Assembly: GCF_030272615.1 (NCBI RefSeq)
Contig: NW_026729283.1
Location: 1 to 64,000, forward strand
Length of the DNA: 64,000 bases
Direction: 5' to 3'
From: Cryptomeria japonica
Lineage: Eukaryota > Streptophyta > Pinopsida > Cupressales > Cupressaceae
Numbering within the stretch: position 1 is the first letter of the stretch; each line of letters begins with the position of its first letter. The notes under the pieces are model-generated. The model was not told where the DNA came from and did not search any database. It saw nothing but the letters and a program-made list of their open reading frames with translations. The translations under genes and the position numbers were made by a program. Below, piece by piece: positions 49,259 through 60,983 of this stretch.

Positions 49259-52200
49259 AAGAAATTTATTTCCTGGAACATACAGGGACTCAATGTGTCC
49301 CATAAACAAGATATAGTTCATAAAATGATTAGGGATCATAAGCCGGATATTATCCTTATAGAAGAAACTAAAATGATTAAGGAAAAGATGGTAAATCTGA
49401 AGTTTTTCAAGCATCGTGGGGTTGCTGGTAGTAGTTTGGAAGGTGCTTCGAGTGGGGCTGTTATTTTTTGGAATTTGAATTACATTAAGGGTGAAATATT
49501 GGATGTTGATTCCATTTTTGTTTCTATTATATTTCACCATATTAGAGATGATTTTTCCTAGGTTCTCTCTAATATTTATGCTCCCAACTCTAAAGTAGCT
49601 AGGAATAAGTTTTGGAAGAAACTGGAGGTTCATCGCTCCAAGAACTGTAATGAAAATTGGATAATTATGGTAGATTTTAATACTCCCCTTCACAATTATG
49701 AGAAGTATGGAGGTTCTCAGATCCAAATGGATAGTCAGTTGGACCTGATGGCATTTATTGATGCTCAATCTCTACATGATATTGACCTTCAAGGTGTCTC
49801 GTTCACCTGGACCAAAAGGAGAGTGGGTGATGACCTGATTCAAGTCCATCTTGATCGAGCTCTTATCTCTAACAATTGGATGGTTAAGTATGTTTGTTTC
49901 CTTACGACTCTCCCTAGGGTTGGCTCAGATCATTTCCCCATCTCTTTTGTTACAGAGGCTATTAATGGTAAGAGAAACTATCCTTTCAGATTTGAAAAAA
50001 TGTGGTTGTCCCACCCCCTGTTGGAAGATTGTATTATACAATGATGGAATATACCTATGGTTGGCTCTACTATGTTTAGAGTTGCTTAAAAAGTCAGATT
50101 TGTGAAAGATAATGTTAGAAGATGGAATAAAGAAGTGTTTGGCAATCTTTTTACTTCTAAATCCTCTATTCAGTGTGAGTTGAAAGACATTCAAAATACA
50201 ATTCAAGTTGAGGGTTATCGTTCAGGATATTTTGAAAAGGAAAATGATATTCTAAGAATGTATCATGATGCCATAGCTAAGGAAGAAGTCTTTTTGATAC
50301 AAAAATTTAGGACCTTATGGTTGTCTGCTAGGGATAAGAACACAAGATTTTTTCATTTAACTTCCCTCAAACATAAAGCTTCCAATAGGATCTCTAATCT
50401 AGTGGTGGATGATGGTGTGCTAGTGAAAGAGGAGGAAATATGTGGGGAGGTGTCTTGTTTTTTTTGTGCCCTTCTCTTGGCTGAGGCTAATCTGGGTGTT
50501 GATGCTCAGAATTCTCTTTTGGGAGCCATCCCCTCTATCCTGAAAGAAGAGCATAATAAGTTCCCGACTTCTATTCTTTCTAAAGATGAAATTAAAGACT
50601 TTGTATTTTATTTTGATGGTAACAAAGCCAAGGGTCTGGATGGTTTTTCGCTCTTTTCTTTCAATATTTTTGGAATATTGTGGAGAAGGATGTTTTAGAT
50701 GGGGTGAAAGAGTTTTTTTGAGCTAGATCGTTGCTCAAAGAACTCAATTCTACCTTTATTGTGCTGATTCCAAAATGTGTTGGGGCTGATTCTATGAATA
50801 GCTTCCACCCAATTAGCCTTTTTAATTCATTCTGTAAGATTATTTCTAAGGTTCTCATGCTGAGGATTTTGTCCATCTTGGCGAATATCATTTCTCCTCA
50901 ACAAAATGGATTTGTCCCTGGTAGACAGATTCTGGATTCTATCATTACTATGCATGAGAACATCCATTCATTGGAGGTGTCTCGTAAAGAGATCTTTCTT
51001 ATGAAGTTGGATCTTTCTAAAGCTTATGATAGAGTTTATTGGCCTTTTCTTTCCAAAATCCTTCATCCATTCGGATTTTGTGATAGAGTTATTAAGCTCA
51101 TTTGGTAGCTGGTCTCCATGCCTTCCTTTGTGGTTCTTGTTAATGGATCCCCTTCTCACTTTTTCAAATCTTTCAGTGGTTTGAGATAGGGGGATCTGAT
51201 TTCACCCATCCTCTTTACTATTATGGTGGAGGCTCTTGTCAAGTATTTGTTGAAACTGGTAACAAATGGCTCTTTCCAGGGTTTGAGACTATCTTCATCT
51301 AGTCTTGTCTATTCCCACCAATAGTTCATTGATGATACCATTTTATTGGGAAGTTTTTATATTAAGGAAGCTATAGCTTTGAAAAATGCTATTGATCTTT
51401 ATAGAAAAGCATCTAGTCAGTTGATAAATTGGAGTAAGAGCTCTCTTTTCTTTTTCAATACCCAAGAGATCAGATAGAGAAGGATTGAGGATATTCTTGG
51501 ATGTGTTATTGGTTCTTTTCCTTCCACTTTTGGGCCTCCCCTTTGCTTGAAACCGCCAGATTCTTTTTGGTTGTCTTTGATTGATAAATTCAATAAAAAA
51601 TTGGTTGGATGGAATGATTCTTTATTAAGTCAAGCTGAGAAATTTCAACTTTTGAAGTCAGCTATAATGTCCTTGTCTATTCTCTCAGTCTCTTCAAAAT
51701 CCCTTCCAAATCTGCTGAAGTTATTGAAAAAATTCAGAAGCGGTTCCTTTGGTTTGGGGTAGAGGAAAAAAAGCATATGCCTCTTCTTTCTTGGGAGAGT
51801 GTTTGTATACCTAAAGTTGGAGGAGATATGGGTGTTCGAAGTATCTGATCCTTTAATCAAGCTCTTTTGGCTAAACAGATTTGGAGAATTTTGTAAAACA
51901 ACTGTGAATGGAATTGGATCTGACGTAGTAAGTATTTATCTTGCTCCCCCTCTTTGAAAGAATTTTTTAATGCGGATGCTCTCCCTTCTAGTTCTTTTCT
52001 TTAGAATGATGTTCTTAATGCTAGGGAGGTTGCTTCGAAGGAAAGTTTTTGGAAGCTGGGAGATGGCAAAACAATCAAATTTAGGGAAGATTCTTGGCTC
52101 CCTTTTGCTCCTCTCTATGATCTCCCATATTTTGCTCCTTTTATGGATTATTGCAAAGATGCTTTTGGTGTTTTTGTTTCTGATTACTGGAGAGATTCTC

Positions 52201-53484
52201 GCTGGGTTAATCTTTCAGAGGCTTTTCCTCCCTTGCTTCCTATCTAGCTATCTCTTATCTCTTGTGTCCCTTGTCTAAACTCTATGGACTCTCTTATTTG
52301 GAAGGGGACTTCTTCTGGTCACTTCTTGGTGGCATTTGCTATTTATTTGTTCTCTCCTTCTCCTTCTACCCCCCCTCTACTAGGCAAAAGCTTGGGTGAA
52401 GAACCTTATTCCTAAAGTTAACATCTTTTTCTGGCTTATGCTTTAGAATAAAATTCTTACTATTGATAATTTATGTAAAGGGGGCTTTTTGCTCTCCAAT
52501 AGATGTTTTCTTTTCTTGCAGGACAAGGAATTTGTTTCTCATTTTATTCTTCACTACTCTTTTGCTTTTGAAATTTTGAGCTGTATGTTCCAAAAGTGGT
52601 GCCTTAGTTAGGTCTACCCTCAATAGATTTTTGATTTCTTTCAATAGTGGAGATGCCTCTCTTCTAATCCTTCCATCAAGTTGTTGTGGTCCTTTATTTT
52701 CCCTCGTGTTTCTTGGGGGGTTTGGAAGAAGATAAATAATCGTGTTTTTAGAGACTCCTCTCTCCCCCCTAATGTGGTTGCTGAAAAGGTTTGCAGGGCT
52801 ATTTATGAGAATGTTAATATGGTCTTAAATGCTAGATCCTTGTACTCTTCAAACCTAATCAATGACTTTGAGATTGTTGTTTCTAAGGAATGGAGATTGG
52901 TTCTTCCTAAATGTCATAGACAAAGGCATAAGACTAGAGATAACTATGCATGTAATTTCCCTCCTTCAGATTGGGTTAAAATTAATTTTGATGGGGTAGC
53001 TAAGGGAAATCCTGGGCTGGATGTGTGTGGGGGAGCGATAAGGGATGAGAAAGGTAGGTGTATTGCAGTGGTGGCACTCCCGGTGGGTGCACAGACCAAC
53101 CACCTTACTGAAGCCATGGGTTTCTTCCAAATTTTGCAAATTGCTAAGAAAATTTGATGTAGGAAGGTGTGGATTGAGGGAGACATGAATAATATTATTC
53201 AATATCTTAAGGGAAAAAGTTCACCTTCATTAATGATTGAAAATATTATTAATGCCTATAAGAATATAATCAATACTTTCGAGGAGTCTTATATTTCTCA
53301 TAATTATAGAGAAGGTAATTATGTAGCGGACTATTTCTCTAACACGGGGGTTAGAATTAACACTAGGAAGGTGTGGTTTAATGAAGACTCCTTGGATTTT
53401 GAGATTCGGTCACTCCTTATGCATGATCGAACACATGCCAGATATGAGGAGATCCCTACTATTTTCTATGATGAGAGTTATTAA
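49259..53484 (+). pseudogene. LINE ORF2: endonuclease, reverse transcriptase, RNase H (decayed)
   Basis: The APE-like endonuclease starts FISWNIQGLN, with EETK, VDFN in place of GDFN, HLDRALIS and GSDHFPIS (49262-49945). RT has NGFVPGRQILDSI, LDLSKAYDRVYW, then a stop replacing the expected Arg/Gln before GDLISPILF, and FIDD at 51325-51336 preceded by a TAG at 51322. A zf-RVT-like region lies around 52380-52560. RNase H is at 52965-53370 with INFDGVAKGNPG, LTEAMGF, IEGDMN and NYVADYF, so the D-E-D-D set is visible. A net frameshift lies near 50700, with further ones around 51770-52680. This protein drives target-primed reverse transcription. Confidence 0.93.
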
Positions 53485-53656
53485 TTTTGTCATCATTTTA
53501 TGGTAAGCGTTTGGCTTGGCTTTCTTAAGCTGCTATTATTACTACCAGACTTTGCATTATTTATGCGTGTTATTTGATGTTGAAGTCCTCGCTGGTTTTT
53601 CTGCTACAAAACCTGTTCTTCTGAAGTGGGTTGTCTCTGAGTTGAGTTTTAATACT

Positions 53657-55301
53657 ATGGGCGGTCAGCAGCAGCAGGTAGAACCTCCTAACTATGCTAA
53701 TTGGAAGAAGAATCCTACCATTTGGCATAGATTGCAAAAGGGGGAGTGGTGAATTTTCTAGAGAAGTTGCATGGGTGTAACTAGAGTGTTACGAGACAAT
53801 TTGTGAAGGGATGGAAGGATGGTAAGGTACATCTATTTGGTATGGTGATTGAGATTAATGAAGAACTTATTGTTGAAGTAATGAGCATGTCTATAGAGGG
53901 GATTAAGTTATATAGAGATAGAAAAATCTCTGATGCTACTGTGAAGAGATTCCCCAAGAAGGAGAAGGAATGTGAATGCCTAGTGAAAGCCAATAAGACC
54001 CATTTTGATCTGAAGCAGATTAAAGCCATATGGTGGGGGATTTTGAAGGTGATTATGTAGTTCTTCACTCTAGACGATAGGTTCACTAAAATTTATGAGT
54101 ATCACTTTGTGTTCCTTAACCATTTTCATGACAATGAGAAAATGTCATTCCCATTTTATTTGTTGTCTTCTTTGAATGAAAGTATTGCCGATTTCAAGGA
54201 AAACCCCCATGTTAATCCTATTTTACACCAAGGTTTAAATACTCTAATTTTTTTGCATTTGAAAGCTAGGGCTTCTAAAAACCCTAGTAAGCCATCCCTT
54301 GTTTCTAGTAAAAATATTGACGTTAGTGAGGAATCAGAGTCGGAAGGATGGGAAACTGATATGATGATGGGGATTATACCCCCCATTCTCACAAGAAGGC
54401 CAGAACTGGGACGAAGATGGTTGTTGTGGGTGTGAGTAAGGGTTCCCCTAGTACTGGTGGGGAAGGCTTGAGTAAATGCCCTAATTGTAAATCTTGAAAA
54501 GACACTTTGAAGGTTTCTAATAGCTCTAAAGACCAGGATTCCATGGACTAAACTCAAAATGTTGAGGTGTCATCTTCCTCTCATGGCTCGAAGCAGAATT
54601 CTCAGGATTCGATGGATTTTTCCCCTCAGGATTTTCATCCTAAATAAGAGATACCATTTGATGTGCTTAATGTCGCCAATAACAGCTCATTGGAGGTTTT
54701 CCATCTTTTCAGATGGGTATTCTATGAAATCAAAAACATCAATCTTAAGCAGCGGTCTTTATCTTCCAAGATGGAAGTTATGCAGGCTAATGCTAAAACA
54801 TTTTTGCATAGTCCTGTGAGAGCTCACCCTGTCGATTGTGGTAAAGAGATGGTTGAGGGTACCTCAGCTGGTCTTTTGTGGACTAAAAGTGAAAAATAGG
54901 TGATGACTAATTGTTTAGCCAAGAATATGGAAGTTACTAAATGTGTTAAGGAAATATTTGACAAACAATTTGTGGATATGGAGGCCAGAATTGCAAAGTG
55001 TGAGAATACCCTTCGGGGAATTATGGAAACTAGTCATAACATTGTGAAGGCTTCTGCAAACACTATGTCTACCATGGTCAACAAGTTGGAGAAATCTCAC
55101 ATGGGCATGGTTGTTGTGGATGTGGATAAGGAGATGGTTGCTGGTGTTGATGATTCGGGTCCTCCGGGAAAGTGTACTCATGCCAATATGAAGAAGAAAT
55201 CCATTGAAATGCCTCAGGAAATTCTGAGCTTGAAGAATGACGCCAAGAAGATGCACCAGCTTAGTGCTGATGTTGAGGAGAACCTTAAAAATCTGGGTTA
55301 A
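53657..55301 (+). pseudogene. LINE third frame (ORF3-like), unknown conserved protein
   Basis: Starts MGGQQQQVEPPNYANWKKNP. A conserved block at 53755-54130 (FVKGWKDGKVHLFG, SIEGIKLYRDRKISDATVKR, FFTLDDRFTKIYEYHFVFLN) is followed by an acidic Ser/Glu segment (DVSEESESEGWETD) and a C-terminal coiled coil (54900-55301, including NTMSTMVNKLEKSH). Frameshifts lie near 53750 and 54370, with several stops. The same architecture, much diverged, is at 60984-62762 on the minus strand. It resembles nothing of known function. I have the impression of similar uncharacterised conifer proteins but cannot verify it. It lies 173 bp behind ORF2 in the same orientation, inside the LINE's target duplication. 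Confidence 0.8.
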
Positions 55302-55515
55302 TCTTTTACTGCTGTTGATTTTGTGTTGTAATTTTGCTGGCCTTTTGCTATTTTTGTGGGTTGAGTGGTCTTTTGTTTGTCTTATGTTGTCTCTCAGTCC
55401 CATTTGGTTTTTTTTATGTAATTTGGTTATGATTGGTCTCTATTTGATCTATCTTGTGTAATCTAATGTAAAGGGTTTCAAAGTCCCTTCAAAACCCATT
55501 TTTCTTGTAATAAAA
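55302..55515 (+). other. LINE 3' UTR and short poly(A) end
   Basis: T-rich non-coding end. The last ~45 bp (GGGTTTCAAAG...TTCAAAACCCATTTTTC, then TAATAAAAAA) is matched by the 3' end of the retrocopy at 60984-61040 (GGGTTTAAGG...TCAAAACCCGTTTTTC, then TTAAAAAA). This shows that the two units share a 3' terminus that the retrotransposition machinery may recognise. Confidence 0.8.
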
Positions 55516-55531
55516 AACATTTAATAATGAT
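55516..55531. repeat. Right target-site duplication of the LINE
   Basis: AACATTTAATAATGAT, a perfect copy of 47467-47482. Its first A residues merge with the poly(A) end. Confidence 0.92.
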
Positions 55532-56050
55532 AGTTGAAAAAAATTGTATATGATATAGAACTCCTCGACTCTATCATTGAGCTACTACTTATGGATCACT
55601 AAATCTGAAATACCATTATTTAGTAATACCAACTATAACTTCAATTGTTTCAAAATTAACACTGTTCCTATTTCTTTCTAATTGGCTAAATTGAGATCTA
55701 TATAAGAGCATAACAAAGAAAGCTTAAAGAATATATTATATATATATGAGATAATAATCACAGTGTTTGACAAATAAGCCTACCAGAAGAAACCGTAAAT
55801 GCAAAAGGATCAAAGAGAAAGTACCTTCTTTACACACTTCTTTTTTCAGACTTCATATCATGCTTTGGTTAAATCAAATAACCAATTCCTTGGAAATCAA
55901 TACTATCCAGCAAAATGATAGACAAATTAGGTTGAAATCACACTCCACTTTGGCCATTACACACTATAAAATTCATAACTAAATCATTGAAGAGAGTCGT
56001 AAAACACCTTCAGAAATGGTTAATGTATTTAGTATTCACAATAAACTATT
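55532..56050. other. AT-rich sequence without recognisable gene
   Basis: Nothing recognisable on either strand; continuous with the pre-insertion DNA left of 47467. Confidence 0.5.
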
Positions 56051-56059
56051 ATGTTAGAT

Positions 56060-56205
56060 ATTATAGGTTTATTTTATGAGCTGTGACTGGAGGTTTTCTT
56101 CCCAGGGTTCTTTCCTCCGGTATGCTCTTTGAATCCTGTGTAAAAAATAAATATATTAATAAAAATTTAGTGGAATATCCCACTTTTATCAAAAAAAATA
56201 AAAAT
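56060..56205 (+). mobile_element. 5'-truncated LINE 3' end with poly(A)
   Basis: The sequence GGTTTTCTTCCCAGGGTTCT...CCGGTATGC, followed by AATAAATATATTAATAAAA, then GTGGAATATCCCAC and TTTTATCAAAAAAAATAAAAA, is the characteristic 3' UTR of plant L1 elements (a TTTATC-polyA ending). Only the last ~150 bp inserted. I could not fix a target duplication. Confidence 0.65.
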
Positions 56206-56544
56206 GTTCTAGATCCACTCTCCATATTGTTTCTATTCTCTCAAAAATAAGTCATGGAGTTTGTCATACATTCCTATACTTCTCTTTAACGCCTAAAAAG
56301 GTACAATGAGAATCGATAGATCACCTGTTTTGGTGTTTTGGACAATATTGTTATCTCAGATGATGAGAAATCTCATGAACAACAATCTAGTGTTTCTATG
56401 CATTTTGAGTCTCAGAAATAGTGATACAAAAAGAATCAAGGAGTTAACATTTTGGAGAATTTTTAATATCACAGTAGACAACAAACATGAGATAGAAACT
56501 GTCATTGACAAAAACATTAATCCTTTTAAATTGCAATTATTTTG

Positions 56545-56625
56545 TATAGTTGGATTTGACACCAAGAAAGAGGCAATATAGTTGGATTTGACACCAAGAG
56601 AGAGGCAGTATAGTTGGATTTTGAT
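56545..56625. repeat. 32-bp tandem repeat, 2.5 copies
   Basis: TATAGTTGGATTTGACACCA starts at 56545, 56577 and (diverged) 56609, giving a period of 32 bp. It lies at the end of an unrecognised 91-codon plus-strand frame (56306-56581). The rest of 56210-57250 shows no gene. Confidence 0.92.
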
Positions 56626-57263
56626 GCCACTTCAAATGAACAAATTATGTATATGGCAAGTCAAAGATGAATTAAGGAATTGCATGATATGTGGACTGCA
56701 ATGACCAAAAAAATGTAAAGGAAAAAGTCATGAAACTGATTTTGAGAGCTTTATTTAGACAAATATATTTATATATTATCACAAAAATAGAATAAATTTA
56801 GTTATATAAAAAAAAAATTGTATTCTCATTTTTTGTTTTATGTTAAGATCCTATATTATTGTATTTAGATCCTTTTGCATTTAAGAAAAAGTAAAATTGA
56901 ATGTAAATACACTTGCATGACATTAAATAAATAAACTTGTATACAAATATTTAGAACAGAGCAGGGAACCCAATATTAGATAACGTATCTGCAAATCCTC
57001 TCAACATAACATAACCTAATTTCATTAGTCATAATTAATTACAAGCACAGAGAATCCAAAGTCTTTGATTAAAAGATTAAAAAAAATAGCATAAAGCATA
57101 GTCTTGTGAATCATAAATTCTGAACATTATTTTGATGGAATCTAGTCATCAACTTGGCACATTCTCTACATGATAATAGCAAACAATGAGAGACAAAAAT
57201 ATAGAGAAGTAGAACTAGTTTTAACAAAAATATATAGAAACAACTAGGGAAGATTTTTTCCAT

Positions 57264-58150
57264 TTACATTAAGTTTTCCTCAGTGTAGGTAGTATGGCAC
57301 TCCATTGTCCTACTCCAAGATGGAGCTGTTCTAAGGATGCATAAACTAGTGTACATTGTTGCAGTTGCTAGCATTGATGGAAGATATTTCAACATAATAT
57401 ACTCCACCTGGCATAGTTCCATGAGAAACAAGGACACCATTTCCAACTAAAAAGACAAGGAAAGCTCCATTAAAATTTATTTTTCATTGGACAAAAAAAA
57501 ATGCATTAACCCTTATTTTAGATCATGAGACTTACATCCTTCTCAAATCCAGCTACCTTAAGGAACCTCTTCATGAAGAGGTAAGGAGTTGGAACAGTAA
57601 TATTGTTTTGCAATGTATTGAAGATTGATTTCTCCTACAGTCAGCAATGTATTGTATAATCATTGTAAGTTAGGTCAAACTAAACATAAGCAAAGTACCA
57701 TTTGATTCATTGTTGCAGCTTAAGTAAAAGAGTGATCCATATTATACTCACCATTTGTAGAATGTCAGATTTTCTGTATGCATTGTCAGAAACAAGGACA
57801 AAATCTTCAACGATAGGAGCATATATCTTCTCATATTTAGTGACCAAAAGCATAGAAGTTACCCCACAAGCTGCAATGATTTTTTCACCACACTTTGACT
57901 AGAAATATATCTATCAAAGAGATTGATTTCTAGGAATAGAGTCTCATACATGAGACCAAATTTCAAATGGACCCGCACAGTAAGAGGATACATGGCATCA
58001 AATACTGATAGCCTTTGGAAAATATTAAAATACATTCTATAACTTGGAGAGTGAGGGAAAGGAAAAACCTCAATAAGCCAATCTATCAAAATTGCTCACA
58101 TTTTCTCATTTATGTTTGTTTGGAGAAACATATAGTCTGGAGGAACGCAA
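57264..58150 (-). pseudogene. B-type cyclin pseudogene, four exons of the cyclin box
   Basis: Exons by splice signals and cyclin homology, minus strand: 58150-58069 (CVPPDYMFLQTNINEKM, stop, AILIDWLIEV), 57972-57752 (HLKFGLMYETLFLEINLFDR, later YRKSDILQM), 57634-57536 (EKSIFNTLQNNITVPTPYLF) and 57446-57264 (LEMVSLFLMELCQVEYIMLK to the stop). Introns keep GT donors, so this is not a retrocopy. Lesions: TGA for the Arg in KMRAIL, a 1-base loss after QLVG near 57870, and GG in place of AG at the acceptor 57973-57974. B cyclins activate CDKs at mitosis. N-terminal exons with the destruction box were not found. Confidence 0.88.
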
Positions 58151-59290
58151 CTAATGATATGTTATGAGTTTTAAACTATTAGTAATTACTTGCAACAAGA
58201 TACTAATACAGAATATTAGAAAGTAACACTTTCTACCAACAAAACCAAGGGTTTAGTTGGTCTATTGACAAAATTTCAACTACTTTTCCCCCACTAAAAT
58301 GGCTTAAAAAAGTAAAACAGAGCGTCAAATTTGGTTCAACTATAATACAAGCTATATAGGGAATGTGATGTAGATAAAAAGAGCAGAAACTCACCTCTTT
58401 CATGGTAGAAGCTATAAATCTGCCTTCAAAAACTTATATTTATAAATATGTGGACTTCAATATATTATTTACTGTGCTATATGTCAGAACCACATCTGGG
58501 GGCCAGAGATGTGTGTGACTAGGCACCTCTGTTGGCCACACCTTCTGTGACAAGTTTGCATGCAGGTGATCTTTGGGAGTTGTAGAGTTGATTTTTCTTC
58601 AACTTCAATAATATTATATGATATATTATTTAAACTAATACACGACAATTCAATAAATTTATTTGAGAAAATATAATATTAAGTTATAATCTAGTCATTA
58701 AACAAAATCAGAGAATTATTCTTTGAAGGTAATGGAATCTTCAAACACTTAAATTTAAAATAATAAAATATAACTTTAAGATATTAAGTGACATTGAAAA
58801 AAAATGATTTGATTTTTTAAATAAGAACATAAAAAATTACAAATTTAAACCATTCAAATAAGATTTATTAATATATATATAAAATATATTATATTTAAAC
58901 ACAATATTAATAAAAATGTTATATATATATTATATATTTAGTGTGTCCTTATATTTATTATCTAAATAAAAATATAATATATACTATATATTTAGTGTCT
59001 AAAATGCCTCAAATTGACTTATCAACTAAAACACCCGAAGTGAAATCCTTAGTTCTAGGTTCCCTTCTATTTCTCTTAGGGTAAATATACTAAATGCATC
59101 ATTTACTCCTATAGTATTTATTTCTAATCTCTTGCTCGAGCTGAGCGTAACAATCATAGATGGACATGATATTATCATACAAGCTACACATGTTTATAGG
59201 TAGGTTCAATTATTCATAGCAGCAATTGCATAGAATTAAAAGACATATACAAGTACCTATTTTTAAGAGTTATTATATCTGTTACCCCTT
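58151..59290. other. Intron-like or intergenic sequence
   Basis: Possible location of missing upstream cyclin exons. A short stretch near 58400-58440 (minus) ends in GTGAGT and could be one, but I cannot tie it to cyclin. The rest is AT-rich. Confidence 0.35.
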
Positions 59291-59830
59291 CTACGAAAAT
59301 TCCGGGCTGGCTTAACCAGCACACACTAAGCGTTGACCGCTTTGGTGGCGTCTGGTGGGCTCACTCAACTTTCCGTTCTCCGTTCAGTTTTCCATTGCGT
59401 CCTTCTAACTCTCGAACTGACAGTCACTGCGATGGTTAAGTTTGATTTTTCAATTTTGAATCTTAATCTCCCGCGCGTGTACTGTTTCCCGCACATTTTC
59501 AAATCCTACCTACAAACCAAAGCAAGGAAAGCATATCGTATTATAATGCAGATATTTGAGTGGCTGGATACGTAGTCGGTGTCATCCATCTGATGAAATT
59601 TGTCTGGGGTGTTTGGAGGCGAGCAAGCAACCTTTCCTGTGGGCCGTTTGCTCAGATCTGCTGCACAGTAAATCTGCCCGTTTAGCACAAGAGTTTCTAT
59701 AGCATGTGAAGGAGGGGAGCTGTTTTCTAAGCTGGATGCTGCAGGAAAAAAGTGTTGGCTCACCTAACTGTGGGAGGGTTCTTAACCCACAGGTAGAACT
59801 CAACGCTGGAAAGCATAGCAGAGGACATCA
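59290..59830. promoter_or_regulatory. GC-richer block with E2F-like and MSA-like motifs
   Basis: A locally GC-richer block, out of keeping with the surroundings. It contains TTTCCCGC (59485-59492, the E2F site consensus), a second CTCCCGCGCG (59468-59477) and two CCGTT/AACGG cores (59373-59377 and 59380-59384), which match the mitosis-specific activator core found in plant B-cyclin promoters. It could be the old promoter of the minus-strand cyclin 1.2 kb away. Open frames at 59333-59575 (plus) and 59506-59763 (minus) have no recognisable product. Confidence 0.35.
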
Positions 59831-60966
59831 GCTTGATCGGCTACTCGAATATTAAGCTTGCATTTGTCAAATCTCTCCGAGCAAGTTTCCCTAGAAACAA
59901 TAGCATTGACGATATCAACCTCTCTACTTTAGAAATTGTTTTTGCCCAATATACTTGACAATAACTGCCTCAAATATATGATAGAGCATAAGGGCTTTCT
60001 ACACTAATATCAGACATTATTTAGTCCTTTTAACACTAGGGATGTTGCATTTAGTAATACTCAGGTTTCTCTCTACAAAGATGATCAAACTTGCTCTTTT
60101 TTTGGTTTTTTTGGTTTTCAAGTTTTTTCTCAACATGGGAAACGTTAAGCCTCTTGCTAGCAGGAATGGAGAGATTTGAAAAATTCGCATGAAACCAAAC
60201 TAACAGAGAAAGTTGTAGCAATCATGCTTGATGTCTGTACTAATAAATTGTTTCCACTAGTTGGAGCTCAATCTATCCTATCCACAATGTTTGCAGTTTT
60301 CTAGTCCATAAATAATGCATCAATTTTTAATTTTCCTGAAGTCATTATAGTTTTAAGCCAGAGGGTAATAAACTAAAGAGCAGATTTTTGTCAAGCCAAC
60401 CAAATCCTTTTATTTTAAACTTGTCATATCTATCACATTTAGATTAACAGCTTCATTAATCCTATCGTGCAAATAAAGATGTTCCCATAATGCACATGGT
60501 TTGTTGTTTTCTCTCTTGCATAAATTTTGCAGTTTCTCCAAGTCAAATCATGCTTTAACAGATTCTTTTATTTTTAACTTGGCAAATCATGCTCAGTTAT
60601 TCCTATCATGAAAATAAAGATTTTCCCATAGATTATTGGTTTCTTTTTAGATCTTGGAATTTAGCAAGTACCATTTTGTAATTTTTTTCAATAATAGTGG
60701 GAAATCATTCTTAAAGCAAGAAGAGGGAAAACTCAAAGATGTTCACCACTATCTTAATTTTAATAGAAAATTAAAAATTAAATGACCATGATTGTTTTTG
60801 AATTGACAATCTCTAATTCTCATTTAGTTTGATCATTACAAACAAGTTGGAGAAGTTCTAAAAATTTATGAGTTGACAAAGACCTCAACTCAAAAGCATT
60901 TCAATTTTGATTGTCCTATAAGACAATTAAATTTGAATAAGGTCTAGACTTTATATTTGAAGAAAC
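59831..60966. other. AT-rich sequence without recognisable gene
   Basis: No gene seen. A diverged direct repeat (CCTATC(G/A)TG(C/A)AAATAAAGA) lies near 60460 and 60601. Confidence 0.5.
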
Positions 60967-60967
60967 T

Positions 60968-60983
60968 TTGAAAGTATATTGTT
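60968..60983. repeat. Target-site duplication of the ORF3 retrocopy (3' side)
   Basis: TTGAAAGTATATTGTT, matching 62763-62778 at 15 of 16 positions. Confidence 0.85.

Larger units (their letters stand above)
47483..55515 (+). mobile_element. 8-kb L1-type LINE carrying a third reading frame
   Basis: One perfect 16-bp target duplication encloses ORF1 (47516-49193), ORF2 (49259-53484), a third frame (53657-55301) and a 3' UTR ending TGTAATAAAAA. The 5' end lies only 33 bp before ORF1's ATG, so the leader is short or truncated. Because the duplication brackets everything, the third frame inserted in the same event as ORF1/ORF2. All frames are broken, so the copy is dead. Related LINE fragments at 17650-22440 show no third frame. 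Confidence 0.9.

Noticed and set aside
59333-59763. Open frames on both strands in the GC-richer block
   Set aside because: They overlap in opposite directions, show no domain, and fit a promoter or leader region better than coding sequence, so no product is claimed.
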